The position numbers and the translations under genes were made by a program. This document shows positions 27,827 to 39,354 of a stretch of 64,000 bases of DNA, in pieces. Every line of letters starts with the position of its first letter. The first letter of the stretch is position 1. The DNA comes from Athripsodes cinereus (Eukaryota; Arthropoda; Insecta; Trichoptera; Leptoceridae): assembly GCA_947579605.1 (NCBI GenBank), contig OX388325.1:11589572-11653571 (forward strand), written 5' to 3'. A model generated the notes under the pieces. It searched no databases and had not been told where the DNA came from. It saw nothing but the letters and a program-made list of their open reading frames with translations.

Positions 27827-29366
27827 ATGGTTATCTTATGTAGGGACATGGATCGGCAACCAGTTACCATTCTACATTCTCGTGATGATATTAAATAATT
27901 ATTTGGATTTTATTTCATGATGACTTGTTATGTTATATTTTGTTATGTTTTATTGTGCACTATTTTTATTATGTTATTTTACAGTATTACAAGATCTGAC
28001 GTCAAAGTTGATATCAGAGTTAATATGTATAAAATTCATGTTTAAATTGTTTTATTGATTTTGTGATTTTTGTTGTTCTTTTTGATTATTGAAATGTATA
28101 TTTCAGGTGACTTATTTTGCGTTTTTAAAAATACACAACGTAGGTAAAATTATCGTCAAAACACAACGTATTGGGTCCAAATCTACGAAAATAGTTAATA
28201 GATAAATCTAGACGATCACGAAAGGCCAAAATTCGTTAATTAATTCAATTAGGAAGACGACATTTCGTACGTATATTTGCAACAATGCGAAAATTCATAC
28301 AATTCTTAGCTAGCTGAATAGGGTTGTCACTTCTAGTTTGGGAATCAATTATTACAGTAGGTATAGTTTAGAAGTTAGGATGTTGCAAATTCGGAGCTTA
28401 GAATGGTTTAAAATAGGTAGGGTCATCACAACAGGTAGTTAGAAATTAATTATGAAGTAAATGATTCTATGAGAATATTTATATATCACATATCACATAG
28501 TAACTTATTATATAGATAGGTTTACATAATAATGTATTGCAGCTATGACAAAAAAATATTATATTATTATATAGGAATATGAATAAAATATAATAAATTA
28601 TTAATAAAATAACTTATTTTTCAAATAAAAAGTGTTTAAAATTTATGCGCATGCACGATGTGGTATTTATATCTATCACCGTTGTACTTAATACCGCGAT
28701 CCACAATGTGAACTGTCCTTTACATACAAAATCCTTATGTGCATAACAAAAAACACGGGATTTATAATGTGAATTTGTTTTTTACTTGAAACTTCGCGCA
28801 ATTTCTTAGTATTTGTTATAATTAAATACAAGTTGGGAGTATTATCTTAGTGTTAAATATATTATTTTAGCGATATATTCATTTATCTTGCCAGAAATGT
28901 ATCTTTTTTGATACAAAAAGAAATGTCTTAAATATACTACCTCTAATATAATATAAGCTTTTGTGGTCTTTTTTCCACTTGAATGATATTTCTATGAGTG
29001 GATGGCCTTGAGAAGAATAGAATAGAATAGATATTTCTATGCACTTAAATGAAATAAAAGATGGAAGCATACTTAAAACAAAAAAAAATGTCGTTTTATG
29101 CAAAATAGAAAAAGAATTTTATTTAAAATATCGTTCAGGAACACGCAGATATTTTAGCTTTTTTTTTTATTTTGGTAGTAATAAAAAGCGTAATAAATGG
29201 AAAAATAACGAAATCAACTATAGTTTTATTAAACTTAATACTTTTTTCCGTTGAAATATAATGACATTTTTACATTTTGCTTTAAAAAGCTATCAAAGTG
29301 TTAAGGAACAATGTCAAATTTGTATGGGGCGCAGAATGAAGGGTACTTTAAAAATTCAAATTTAAT
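27827..29366. other. intergenic AT-rich DNA
   Basis: I see no gene. A short microsatellite-like AATAG run lies at 29015-29030. Small ORFs (for example 29039-29254) are lysine/phenylalanine-rich AT artefacts. Confidence 0.4.
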
Positions 29367-29653
29367 AGACCATTAAAGGTCACGTGGTCTTGTCTATGGA
29401 TTTGCTTTTGCTTGGGGGGCAAACAGTCAGATTGCGCAAATCATCCTTGTAAGATGTTATGCCATAAGAGAAAAAAAAGAAAGTCAGACGACAAAATAAT
29501 AACAAAATCGACACTGACAGTTTTTTTTTTATTATTAGGTATTCTTTAGGCGTTCCACATCGTCTGTTGTGTTGGGATTCCGTAATCGTCTGTTGTGTTG
29601 GGATGCTTGATGCCCCTCAATGATTTGTTTGTGACGTCATCCTTTAATGGTCT
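29367..29653. mobile_element. 287-bp MITE candidate
   Basis: The ends AGACCATTAAAGG and CCTTTAATGGTCT are perfect 13-bp inverted repeats. The left part (ATTAAAGGTCACxTxGTCTTGTC) recurs at 43046-43073, showing a multicopy family. No clear target-site duplication is seen, so the superfamily is unassigned. Confidence 0.6.
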
Positions 29654-30137
29654 GTAGTTAGAAAGTGATGAAAAATTGATATCTTCCGATAATTTAATCA
29701 AAAATATATGCAACTTGAGATTAAATCATAAGTTTGGAACTTATCTAGTTTTAATGAACGCATAAATACTTGATATTATTGAACTATTTTTATGTAGATA
29801 TGTAGTATTCAACCTGGAGAACAAGAATCCGTCGCACAATTGTGGATTTTTTAAGCACAACAATAAATATTTGCATTTTTCGTATGCCCTTGACGTATCA
29901 CAAGTATCCTATAAATATCGGGGGCCATGTTGAAATTTGCACAGAGAAATGGTTCATTGTTACCAACATAACAAAAACAATGTTTACTGGACAAAATACA
30001 ACGGAAGTCAAAATTAGACAATGGGGAAAAAAGTCAAAATAATGAAATGGGAAAATTATTACAATTTATTAAATTGAAAATAGACATACCTCATATTATT
30101 ATTATAAATCCTTTTTCTTATATACTGTATTTGTGTT

Positions 30138-30655
30138 GTTAGGTAGTCTGGTGCTAATATATGCAAAAACACATTTAATAAGTTGACTGATTGCGGGTTA
30201 GGTTTGTTAGGTAGTACGGTGCTAATATATGCAAAAACACATTTATTACGTTGACTGATTGCGGGTTAGGTTTGTTAGGTAGTACGGTGCTAATATATGC
30301 AAAAACACATTTATTACGTTGACTGATTGCGGGTTAGGTTTGTTAGGTAGTACGGTGCTAATATATGCAAAACACATTTATTACGTTGACTGATTGCTGG
30401 TTAGGTTTGTTAGGTAGTACGGTGCTAATATATGCAAAAACACATTTATTACGTTGACTGATTGCGGGTTAGGTTTGTTAGGTAGTACGGTGCTAATATA
30501 TGCAAAAACACATTTATTACGTTGACTGATTGCGGGTTAGGTTTGTTAGGTAGTACGGTGCTAATATATGCAAAACACATTTATTACGTTGACTGATTGC
30601 TGGTTAGGTTTGTTAGGTAGTACGGTGCTAATATATGCAAAAACACATTTATTAC
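30138..30655. repeat. 68-bp minisatellite, 8 copies with higher-order structure
   Basis: GTTAGGTAGT recurs at 30138, 30206, 30274, 30342, 30409, 30477, 30545 and 30612. The units starting at 30342 and 30545 share a 1-bp deletion (GCAAAACAC) and the variant GATTGCTGG, so the block of three units 2-4 was duplicated as 5-7 (203 bp). The first and last units are more diverged, as expected at array edges. Confidence 0.93.
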
Positions 30656-31837
30656 TTTAATTTTATAAAATTAGTGATATATATGGTATTTATGGATTTA
30701 ATTAATTTTTTTATTGAAAATTTATCATTTTTCTCTATGGTATGCATTGTTTTTGTCATATTGGTAATCCTGCAATTCATTTCCTATATTTTTGTGTCAA
30801 CATGGCGTCAGATACTTGTTTTGATTGTGATGTGTAAATCGTGTGCAAAATATGCAAATAATTAATTTTGTGTGCGTTAAATCATCTTATTTTGGATGGA
30901 TTATCATTTCTCAGGTAGAAAACTACATATTCACATAAATATAACTTGAAAATTCATAATAATTTTTTTGAATAGTTCATCTAGTCTAGATATTTACCAT
31001 AAGTTTTTCCGCAATGATATTCGTATATTTTTTAATGTAATATGAAAGTGAGGAACCATCGGTTATTTTTACAATAAGCAACAATTTTGGTTTTGGGCGT
31101 AATATAATATACTACTAACAAAAGACTCACACGACACGACTCACAGTAATCTATTTCAACTTAATATAGAAAGTTGTGTATGTACATTATTATGTTAATA
31201 TTATGGTTTATACACCCGTGTTCTGCATCGCCTCACTGTTTTAATTATGTTTATTTTCTCCAAGAACAATATTATTATTTAATACAACAACAACCAAAGC
31301 AGCATTTTCATCAAAAATGTTATTAAATACAAATGCGCGAAACCTCAACACTGCTCAACACATGCTCAACACTTGCGAAAAGTAACAAAATATAACTCAT
31401 AGAACCATGGAAACTGAAACAATAAACCATAGTCGAATTCGTTCTTTGAAATTTTTCACAATAGACAATAATAGTTGAATAAAACACCACAAAAAGGGCC
31501 GTTCACATTTGTTCACTTTCAGTGTTCACTGATATTCCAAGATGAATAGGCGTGAACGGGCGTATTATCAATAATATTATCAATATTATCTATATTATCA
31601 ATAGTGATCACTAGCAATGACGGAGGAAAGAGATTACCACTCGTCATAATTTTGATGAAAGGTCCTTTCACTGAATTGACCATAAACAAGTTCTTTTTTT
31701 TTAACGCGGTGGCAGAACTGCCATCCACACTTCTCAGCATTATACAACCAGATAAGTCTCCATATGATCAGTCATGGTCGCACAAAAACTCAACAGTCTA
31801 ATGCCGGGAAAAATTCACCTATCCAGATATACAGGAT
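30656..31837. other. intergenic DNA with repeat scraps
   Basis: Part of 31620-31830 resembles 51780-51850 (inverted) and 41940-42020, which suggests fragments of one dispersed repeat family. I see no gene. Confidence 0.4.
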
Positions 31838-32390
31838 ATCAAAGGATTATTTAGGTTCAAAACGCGGGATCAAAATACTAGCATTGTGCCGGAAATATCT
31901 GTGTTCAAAAACTTTTTTACAATATTACAACTGTTTATTACTTATAATAGATTTTTGAATTTTAATGTACAAATTAACCGGTAAATCTAATTTTTGTAAA
32001 TTATTTATTAAAGATTTCGGAGTTACCCCTGTAGCTGACATGACTAAAGGTATTATATAAACGGATCTAGAATGCCAAATATTTTTTATTTCTCCTGCTA
32101 GTTCTGTATATTTACGTATTTTTTCTGCGACAGTTTTTTGTATATTATGTGTATTTGGGACAGTGATGTCTATTAGGTACGTTATTTTATTACGTTTATC
32201 ATGTAATACTAAATCGGGTCTATTATGATATATTTGTCTATCTGTTATTATGGTTTTATCACTTTATCATAATAGAGCCTGTAATTTTGATTTTCTAAAA
32301 CCGGTTCCGGGTTGTATTTATAATAAAGTATTACTATTTGTGAGTTTAAAAGATTATGTTTAATTGCTAAATTTATTATTAGATATTTGT
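31838..32390 (-). pseudogene. non-LTR retrotransposon C-terminal relic, copy 2
   Basis: The minus strand reads, with one frameshift near 32265, NPEPVLENQNYRLYYDK then ITDRQIYHNRPDLVLHDK, LIDITVPNTHNIQKTVAEK and VYIIPLVMSATGVTPK. It is better preserved than the copy at 11130-11935. This conserved C-terminal module ends many insect retroelement polyproteins. No RT core is present here. Confidence 0.65.
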
Positions 32391-32591
32391 TTTATTCTCT
32401 ATGAATGTCAGAATCATGTACAAAATTATTATGCAGTTGAGAGCCATGGTTGAGAGCTATATTAGTTTATTTTGTGTCATTTTTCATTTTTGAATTTGTT
32501 TAATTATTTTTGTACGAAAATATGTTAAACTACGAATAATAAAATACTCCTGGGGTGACCGGAGTGACTCGCTCCGTCTCTATGGAGCTGT

Positions 32592-32628
32592 CATCTGTCA
32601 TTAAATTTGTGAAATTTAATGACAGATG
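32592..32628. promoter_or_regulatory. perfect 17-bp hairpin upstream of the ZAD gene
   Basis: 32592-32608 is the exact reverse complement of 32612-32628 with loop GTG. It lies 75 bp before the ATG at 32704, so it is either in the core promoter or in the 5' UTR, where it would impede scanning. It may also be the remnant of a small foldback element. Confidence 0.6.
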
Positions 32629-32703
32629 GAGTTGGGCCATCTTGTAATTTTGTGTTTATTAATTTTGAATTGTTGAATTAAACTCGCATTCAGAAGCCTT
32701 GAA

Positions 32704-34086
32704 ATGTTGACAGAAGAGGAATTGATCCATTTACTAAAAAATAATCCAGAAACATCAGTATGTCGGCTTTGTTTAGATGAAAAAAAAAGTGTATTTATGT
32801 CGCCGGGTGGATTGCAACAAACCAATACTAATTTAAACAAATTAAAGAAGATTTTGCGACAAGATTTTATAGAAGACTTGAATTTTCCAACTAAAATATG
32901 TAAAGATTGTTGTGATGACCTGGATGTGGTGTTTAATTACATTGAAAGTTGGAAAAATGTGCAAGATATTTTGGTGACGATTTCTATTGCTTTGAAGACC
33001 TCTGAGGAAAACGAAACTACTTTAAAAATAGAAAACAATTGGCACGTTGATGTAAAAATTGAGGCTATAGAAAATAATTCAGATGATGATGAAATTCAAA
33101 AACGAATTACCAATAATGAGAGAAAAGAATGCGAGAAAATAAAAGAGACCAAAGATAATTTAAAAATACATGAAGGCAGTGATCGGTTGATGCAAAATAA
33201 GTATAAATTAAATGATAATAAAGATGTTATTGATGGAAATAAATTAATTTTATGCCATTTGTGTAATAAGCCGTTGAAATGCAAAACATCATTAATGCAT
33301 CACATGAAAAAAATGCATGGAGAATCAAGATTATTAAAAGTTGGTAAAGTATCGGGTTTCGGTAGGGAGCGGAGATATCATTGTACATATTGTGATTATA
33401 AAGCAAAGAATACTAGAACCTTGAATTGTCACGTACGTACGCACACAGGCGAGAAACCTTTTGAGTGTGATATATGTAGACGATGTTTTACATCGTATGC
33501 TGGACTTTATCAACATAAAACTGTGCACAGTGAAGAAATGAACTTTATTTGTTCATACTGCGGTAAACAATTTAACAGTAAAAGAAAACAAAAGCGTCAT
33601 CTTTTAGTTCACATTGACGAAAAAACATTTATATGCGAAATTTGTAATAAAGCATTAAAAAATAAAAATTCACTCGATATTCATATGCAACGACACAAAA
33701 ATATAAAAAATTTTAGCTGCGAAATGTGTGGAGCAACATTCGTTTCAAATAGCGAATTAATTGGGCATTCAAAAATACATAAAACTGATAAAAAATTTCA
33801 ATGTAATCTATGTAAATTTAGTACAAATGTAAAAGTACATTTAGAAGATCACGTAAGGCGTCACTCTGGTTTAAGAAATTTTGAATGCGATCTATGTTCC
33901 GTGAAATGTTATACCAAGAGTCACTTGAAGTCTCACATTAGAACACATACTAAAGAGAAGAATTATCCTTGTTCTATATGCGATAACAAGTTTTCATATA
34001 GTTCAGGATTGAATAAACATGTCTTAAAGGTTCATGGAATTAAATATAAGTGGAGCAATGACGTGGATAGAAGAATTATTAAATAA
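32704..34086 (+). CDS. ZAD-C2H2 zinc-finger transcription factor
   Basis: This 460-residue single-exon ORF has an N-terminal ZAD (zinc-finger-associated domain), with C20-x2-C23 and C66-x2-C69 as zinc ligands. The pattern CRLCLDE...KICKDCCDDLD is characteristic of insect ZAD proteins, in which the domain mediates dimerisation. A Glu/Lys/Asp-rich linker (about 95-175) follows, then nine C2H2 fingers from LCHLCNK (about 184) to CSICDNKFSYSSG. Linkers are mostly non-canonical (one HTGEKPF), so several fingers may not contact DNA. It is probably a nuclear DNA-binding regulator or architectural protein. The ZAD family is greatly expanded in insects and the specific orthologue cannot be named. The AATAAA at 34082-34087 overlaps the stop codon. 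Confidence 0.9.
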   Translation: MLTEEELIHLLKNNPETSVCRLCLDEKKSVFMSPGGLQQTNTNLNKLKKILRQDFIEDLNFPTKICKDCCDDLDVVFNYIESWKNVQDILVTISIALKTSEENETTLKIENNWHVDVKIEAIENNSDDDEIQKRITNNERKECEKIKETKDNLKIHEGSDRLMQNKYKLNDNKDVIDGNKLILCHLCNKPLKCKTSLMHHMKKMHGESRLLKVGKVSGFGRERRYHCTYCDYKAKNTRTLNCHVRTHTGEKPFECDICRRCFTSYAGLYQHKTVHSEEMNFICSYCGKQFNSKRKQKRHLLVHIDEKTFICEICNKALKNKNSLDIHMQRHKNIKNFSCEMCGATFVSNSELIGHSKIHKTDKKFQCNLCKFSTNVKVHLEDHVRRHSGLRNFECDLCSVKCYTKSHLKSHIRTHTKEKNYPCSICDNKFSYSSGLNKHVLKVHGIKYKWSNDVDRRIIK

Positions 34087-34841
34087 AATTATCTTACACA
34101 GTACTGGTTGTTATTTCATTCACTTATTTCCTTATCGATACAATGCAAAGTGGTTGGCAGTTTAATGGTGGTCTTGGATTTCCAACTAGAAGATTCTGGG
34201 TAGATAGTTGATCTACTGGCTTCCATTCTCATAGTGTATTCCGTGATTGTATAGATAGGTAGAAAGAATTCCTTTAGACTTCTCAGATTGATTGTTAAGA
34301 TCTGCCCGGCTGTTAGATAAATTCCATTGTGTATCAGTGGAGTAACCAAATTTTATACTTCTTATCTAATAAACATGCAAATCACCCTCTCCGTGTCATC
34401 GCTGAAATGAAAATATCCTATCGCGTGACGTTTTATCTATATCTGCACATATCTCTTTTTGAATATGCAACGACGAAATATTGTTCTTTTTAGGTACTAA
34501 TGTAAGGTCATAATTGGTGAAACTCATGAATGTGCATGTCAATTTGTTTTATATTTATTTGTATAGGAGGTAGGGATGGTATAAAATAAAAAGTCTTTGA
34601 TATATATTTTGTATAGTAAAATGTATTTTATATATATATGTATCTGTTGTTGATTGGTAGAATTATCATTACATTACTTACACATGTATAACATTAACCT
34701 AACAGTATCAATTATATATATATATATATATATAGTATGTGTAAGTATATTCCACATCGTATACATCAATAGTTGTTATACTTAATAAATAGTTATATAT
34801 AATGTAACTGTTATCATTATAAATAACACTAATTATATAAT
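34087..34841. other. intergenic DNA with TA microsatellite
   Basis: A (TA)n run lies near 34714-34733. A 77-codon ORF on the minus strand (34116-34349) has no recognisable domain and is not called. Confidence 0.4.
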
Positions 34842-34975
34842 AACACTCACCCATACTTCAATAATGTCTGTTCACATTTCTAAAACACTCATCCATACTT
34901 CAGTAATGCATGTTCACATTTCTAAAACACTCGTCCACAAGTAAATAACACTCATCCATACCTCAATAACAATCC
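34842..34975. repeat. short imperfect tandem repeat (about 50 bp, 2-3 copies)
   Basis: The phrase ACTCATCCATACTTCAxTAAT with TTCACATTTCTAAAACACT recurs at about 34847, 34894 and, in reduced form, 34951. Similar words (CACTTATCxxATCACAC) continue on the far side of the foldback at 35186-35470. Confidence 0.6.
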
Positions 34976-35185
34976 TTTATTCAATTCAATACAGGGATGA
35001 CATTCAATTCATTTGTGACTAAGTATTACCATACAAAACATTAAAAATCTAAATAATTCATACAAATCACACATTGCTATCACGCAGACATCAATAAAAT
35101 TAATTGAAACATAAGATAGTGAGAAAATCACAACCTCTTATAAAATCAAACAATTTCATACACACATCTGCATTTCTCATATCAG

Positions 35186-35470
35186 ATATCGTCGTTGGTT
35201 CAATGAAACCTCTTATGTGCTCCAAACCAAATTTTACAGGGGACGCAAAAAAACTGTTTTAAAGTCCACAGATCAACAAATGCAATCAAAATTATTATCA
35301 AATTCATGTAAAATTTTAGACATTTTACATGAAATTGATTTTGTTTTTTTGATTTTTGACAAATTTGATTACATTTTTGTTAATCTGTGGACTTTATAAC
35401 GGATATTTTGCGCCCCCTGTAAAATTTGGTTTCGAGCACATAAGAGGTTTCATTGAACCAACGACGATAT
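35186..35470. repeat. long foldback element, 285 bp
   Basis: The first ~110 nt are the reverse complement of the last ~110 nt with only a few mismatches. For example, ATATCGTCGTTGGTTCAATG at 35186 pairs with the segment ending at 35470, and AAAGTCCACAGAT pairs with ATCTGTGGACTTT. The centre contains a further 10-bp stem (CATGTAAAAT with ATTTTACATG). There is no coding capacity. If transcribed it would fold into a roughly 110-bp duplex. It may be a foldback MITE or an hpRNA locus. Confidence 0.85.
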
Positions 35471-36081
35471 ACAAAAATTACATATTCACTTATCATACAA
35501 ATCACACATTCACTTATCGTAATACATGTCCTCTTATCAAATCATACAAACTCACAGACACATAAATCACAGATCCACTTACCAAATCACACAAACTTCA
35601 CATTCACTTATCAAATCACACCCAACCTTACAGATTCATTCATACGCCACTAACATAATATGACCCACATAACCTATAAACATACAATTATTTTTATAAT
35701 TCACAATAATTTATTACAAGTTGTTGAGTTTGCCACGTGACATTTGAGATAAATTACAGTTCTCGTATACAGCAGTGATATAAATAATATATAATTTATT
35801 GATTACATCAATTTAAATAGTTTCACACGTATTCATAGTCCTTCATACGATCATAGCATACACGTAATACTATATTATGAACTGTGGTCATACAAAAAAG
35901 TATTCCCTTACAATGGTATACACACAGCGTATAATCTTTGTTTGATAACAAATTGAGAATCTATATTAATTATGAATAGAGATGGTATTTTACTCTGATG
36001 TTAGCTACTTACTTATCGCCTGATACTAATCACCAACATTGTTTGATTAGTTTATTAAGTGCATGGGGAATTTGATCTTAA
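35471..36081. other. AT-rich DNA with degenerate CACTTATC repeats
   Basis: Degenerate repeats of the words TCACTTATC and AAATCACAC fill 35480-35640. Nothing is recognised from 35640 to 36077. Confidence 0.4.
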
Positions 36082-36794
36082 GAGGCCCCTTTAGCAAAAA
36101 CGATAAAACATTCAATTTTCAACAAGTTTGGTACACAAACTCTCAGAACTTGTTGACCCTATGAACATTTTGATTTGATTAAATATGAAAACAAATATTA
36201 ATTACCAATATCAAACTTTAAGTTATAAAAAAAAACTTGATTATAGCTTCATAGTATTCGTTTATAAAAAAGCATATTTCTAAAAATCGAATTCGGGGGT
36301 GTGTTTGGTACATAAATGCAGGAGAATCCTACAAATATTCATATATATATATATATTTTAATATTACGAATATCTAGATAGTTTTTACAATTATAGAACA
36401 AATAAATTCTATTTTTTTCATGAATATTGACCGATTTAAAAAATATTTTTTTGATATAATTTCTCATATTTTGAAACCAAAAATTATCAAATGAACTCGA
36501 TTTATTGTATACTAAGAAAAGCTTGCTAAAATCTATAGTATTTATATGCTTGATAGGATCAATAAAAAGTATATATATACATAATTTGTATTATGATATG
36601 ACAAAGAGTACCTAAATAAACCTCGTCAGTCTGTGATTTGTTTATTTGTTAGTAAAAAAACTAATATAGGTAATGAATATTTGTTTTTTTATTTTATCAA
36701 ATCAATATGTTTGCAAGGGTCAACAATTTTTGGCAGTTTTTCTATCAAATTTGTTGAAAATTGAATATTTTACCGTTTTTGCTAAACGGGGCCC
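36082..36794. mobile_element. 713-bp non-autonomous element with ~85-bp inverted repeats and TTAA
   Basis: TTAA flanks both sides (36078-36081 and 36795-36798). The left terminus is GAGGCCCCTTTAGCAAAAAC and the right is the complement of GGGCCCCGTTTAGCAAAAAC. Similarity continues inward through CATTCAATTTTCAACAA and TTGTTGACCC. TTAA duplication suggests a piggyBac-type mobiliser, but the termini are not the usual CCC(T/A) type. No transposase ORF is seen. Confidence 0.65.
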
Positions 36795-36929
36795 TTAAGG
36801 CTGCAGCTCTCTTAATTTTTGTCAATTTATATTTTTTGATAAACTTTAGGAGGTAGTTCTTCTCTCATAGCTACAAGCAGCAATTTATCTGTCGAGAAAG
36901 GACACCAACTATGAGCGTGTGATTATGTA

Positions 36930-36990
36930 TTTAGTTGTCATGTTTTTTTTTCTTTCTATCCTAATTTTGTGCAATAAAGATTATTATTAT
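36930..36990 (+). mobile_element. ATT-tailed retroposon 3' end
   Basis: CATGTTTTTTTTTCTTTC then TTTTGTGCAATAAAGATTATTATT matches the 3' end of the retroposon at 22555-22745. The 5' limit is not resolved. Confidence 0.55.
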
Positions 36991-37391
36991 TATCTGTGGC
37001 AACTTCCATAACCATCTCCAGTCTGAAATGTGAGCGTGTTAATATTACTACAAAACTAAAGCCTAATTTTAAATTAAATTAGCTCACGCAGTTAGCTCAA
37101 ACCAAATTGAATAAAATAAATTTTTAAAATGTTATATGTTCCTAAAGTTTCTTTTTCCCAGTTGAATTGTATTTCCCAATCTACGATTCTCAGTTTGTTA
37201 TCGTCATAATAAAAAGTACACAATTCATTTTGCATAACTGACATACTCAATATTACATGTATCATACATTAATCATAATAATACTATTTACCAAACACTA
37301 AAATCAATACTCACATTCACATCTTTTTATAGTGAGCGGCGATGGCTATAACGTTCATCGATAGAGATATTTGAACTATATATGTTCTAAC

Positions 37392-37843
37392 TAGAGATGC
37401 AACAACTATTCGGTATTGTGCCTATTCCGCAACATTTTTACTATTCGGCCGAATACCGAATATTTGGTCTTCATTCGGTATTCTGCAGAATAGTTTAAAT
37501 GTAAAACTGAAAGGAACTAATAGCTTGTAGATTGTTGCTATTTCATTGTCAGCTGCAGATGCATAATTATTAATCCTCAAATATTTAATTAATTAATTTA
37601 TTTTGATATGGAGTGAAACAACATAATATTTTTATTGCTATTATTAATGTTGAAACACAAATATTTAGAAAAAATGTACCATGCTGCATGTCTAGTACAT
37701 ATATCTATGATATACCTACATAAAGATGCGTGGTCGGGAGTACCGCACGCTCTCGCCATTGTTTTCCCGAATATTTGGTTATTCGGTACATGATTTCGCA
37801 TAATATTCGGTATTCGGCAAATGTACTATTCGTTGCATCTCTA
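37392..37843. mobile_element. hAT-type MITE with 8-bp target duplication
   Basis: The termini TAGAGATGCAAC and GTTGCATCTCTA are perfect inverted repeats of a type known for hAT elements. The 8-bp duplication GTTCTAAC lies at 37384-37391 and 37844-37851. The interior is rich in ATTCGGTATTC words and has no transposase. The perfect duplication indicates fairly recent insertion. Confidence 0.85.
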
Positions 37844-37934
37844 GTTCTAACACAAAAAATTGTACATAATAAAACAGTTTAACTTTGTAAGATTTATTTT
37901 TACCCATGTTTACTCAGATTCATTCATTCCTTCC

Positions 37935-38060
37935 TACTGTCACGACATCTCCCACAAATGGGGTAGCCAGTGGACCAACTGCGTACCGTAATTAACATAC
38001 CGACAGGTCTTTTTTTGTCATAAATAAAGACATTCAGGATGGATACAGCTGAGTTAAATG
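37935..38060 (+). repeat. dispersed repeat family A, copy 3
   Basis: CCCACAAATGGGGTAGCCAG, then GACATTCAGGATGG, as in the 14806 copy, with a deletion or divergence between the two conserved blocks. Confidence 0.6.
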
Positions 38061-38065
38061 ATTTA

Positions 38066-38674
38066 GGCCCGAAATTACAATCAGTAGCTTATCGTGGAGC
38101 TTTGGTGAGGAGGCTTAAAAGTTAAGTCGAGCTTACTGCTCACACGAGAATTTCAATCAATATTCCACTGCGACTTGACTAAGCCGCAAATATGGTTAAG
38201 TTGGTAGCCCTACTAGTTGTTTTATCGTGATTTTGTCTATGTATCAACCTCACATCTGTCATGTTAACGGTGACGCGCGCCATTTTTCGTGTTCTTTTTT
38301 TGATTTCGTGAACGCTTTGGATTTTTTCGTTACCGATAAAACAGGGCTGGTAAGAAAAAATCCAAATAGAAGCGTAAATGAAACGACCTTAGCAACAACA
38401 AACAAAAAGAGTAATGATGGCGCGAACATATGACATTAATGTCAGTTTGTTCTTATTGTAACTAGTGGCGCCTCCTGGTGATGAAAAAAATAACTGAATT
38501 TAAGCAAGCTTAACGTTGCTGAGGACACCCCCGGGTATTCCTTAACTTAAGGAGTAGGTTAAGCCGCAAATTCGTGCTAAGGAGACATTGTAATTCACGC
38601 AATTTTGGTAAGCGAAGCTTTATGTGTTCTTTAAGGTTAAGGAGGATCTTAAGTCTGCATTGTAATTTTGGGCC
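38066..38674. mobile_element. Harbinger-like MITE with TTA target duplication (second family)
   Basis: The termini GGCCCGAAATTACAAT and ATTGTAATTTTGGGCC are inverted repeats. TTA lies at 38063-38065 and 38675-38677. The 609-bp element has no transposase, and a 68-codon ORF inside is not credible. Its termini differ from those of the element at 20186. Confidence 0.75.
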
Positions 38675-38677
38675 TTA

Positions 38678-39354
38678 CTCTCTGCGAATGTCTTAAAAAT
38701 ATATATTGCTGAAAATATTTAATTCATACTTTCTTTGTGGCAATAAAAGTTTAGACGTAGACCTTGGTAAATTTTTGTTCTTGTAAAAAGATGAATTTGA
38801 AATATTCCTAAATATACTTTCGAAATTAGGAATAAATATCTTCAATATTCTCTATATAGTATTGAGCCGATAAAGCTGGAACTGTACTTCAGCTGGAGAA
38901 GTATCAAAAATGACATCAATTGTGAACAAGTTTTAAAGATTAGATTTACAATATAGTGCTCTCGAAGTTTTGTTCTGAGTAAATTATCCATATATCAATA
39001 AAGATTGATAGGTCAAATAAAGCACTTATATGTAAAATTACTTGCAATCAATTTATAGTAAAGAATAAGTAAATAAATAAAATTATAGCTACTTTGATAA
39101 CGGTATTATATATTTTTTAAGTTACAAATGTCTAATTGAGAAACGTTATTCCAAACGCGAGTGTCATTATAAATTGCATATTTTAATTTTATACGTTTTC
39201 AAATACAATTTAACGTTTATATTTAAATATATTATTAGAACGCACTTATAACGCATACACAAACACACAACAGACATCGTATCGCCATTGTTATTCACTA
39301 ACATATTCAAACATTTATTGTTATAATTATTATTTCTTAAAATTTAATACAGGC
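38678..39354. other. AT-rich intergenic DNA
   Basis: I see no gene or named repeat. Confidence 0.4.

Noticed and set aside
30138..30655. Direct repeats resembling a CRISPR array
   Set aside because: Repeats are contiguous with no unique spacers, and the sequence is eukaryotic. It is a minisatellite.
35453..35653. Thr/His/Leu-rich ORF in the CACTTATC repeats
   Set aside because: Its periodic TNSQTHKSQIHLPNH-type composition simply reflects the degenerate DNA repeat.
38227..38433. 68-codon ORF in the MITE at 38066
   Set aside because: Lies wholly inside a non-autonomous element and shows no transposase or other motif.
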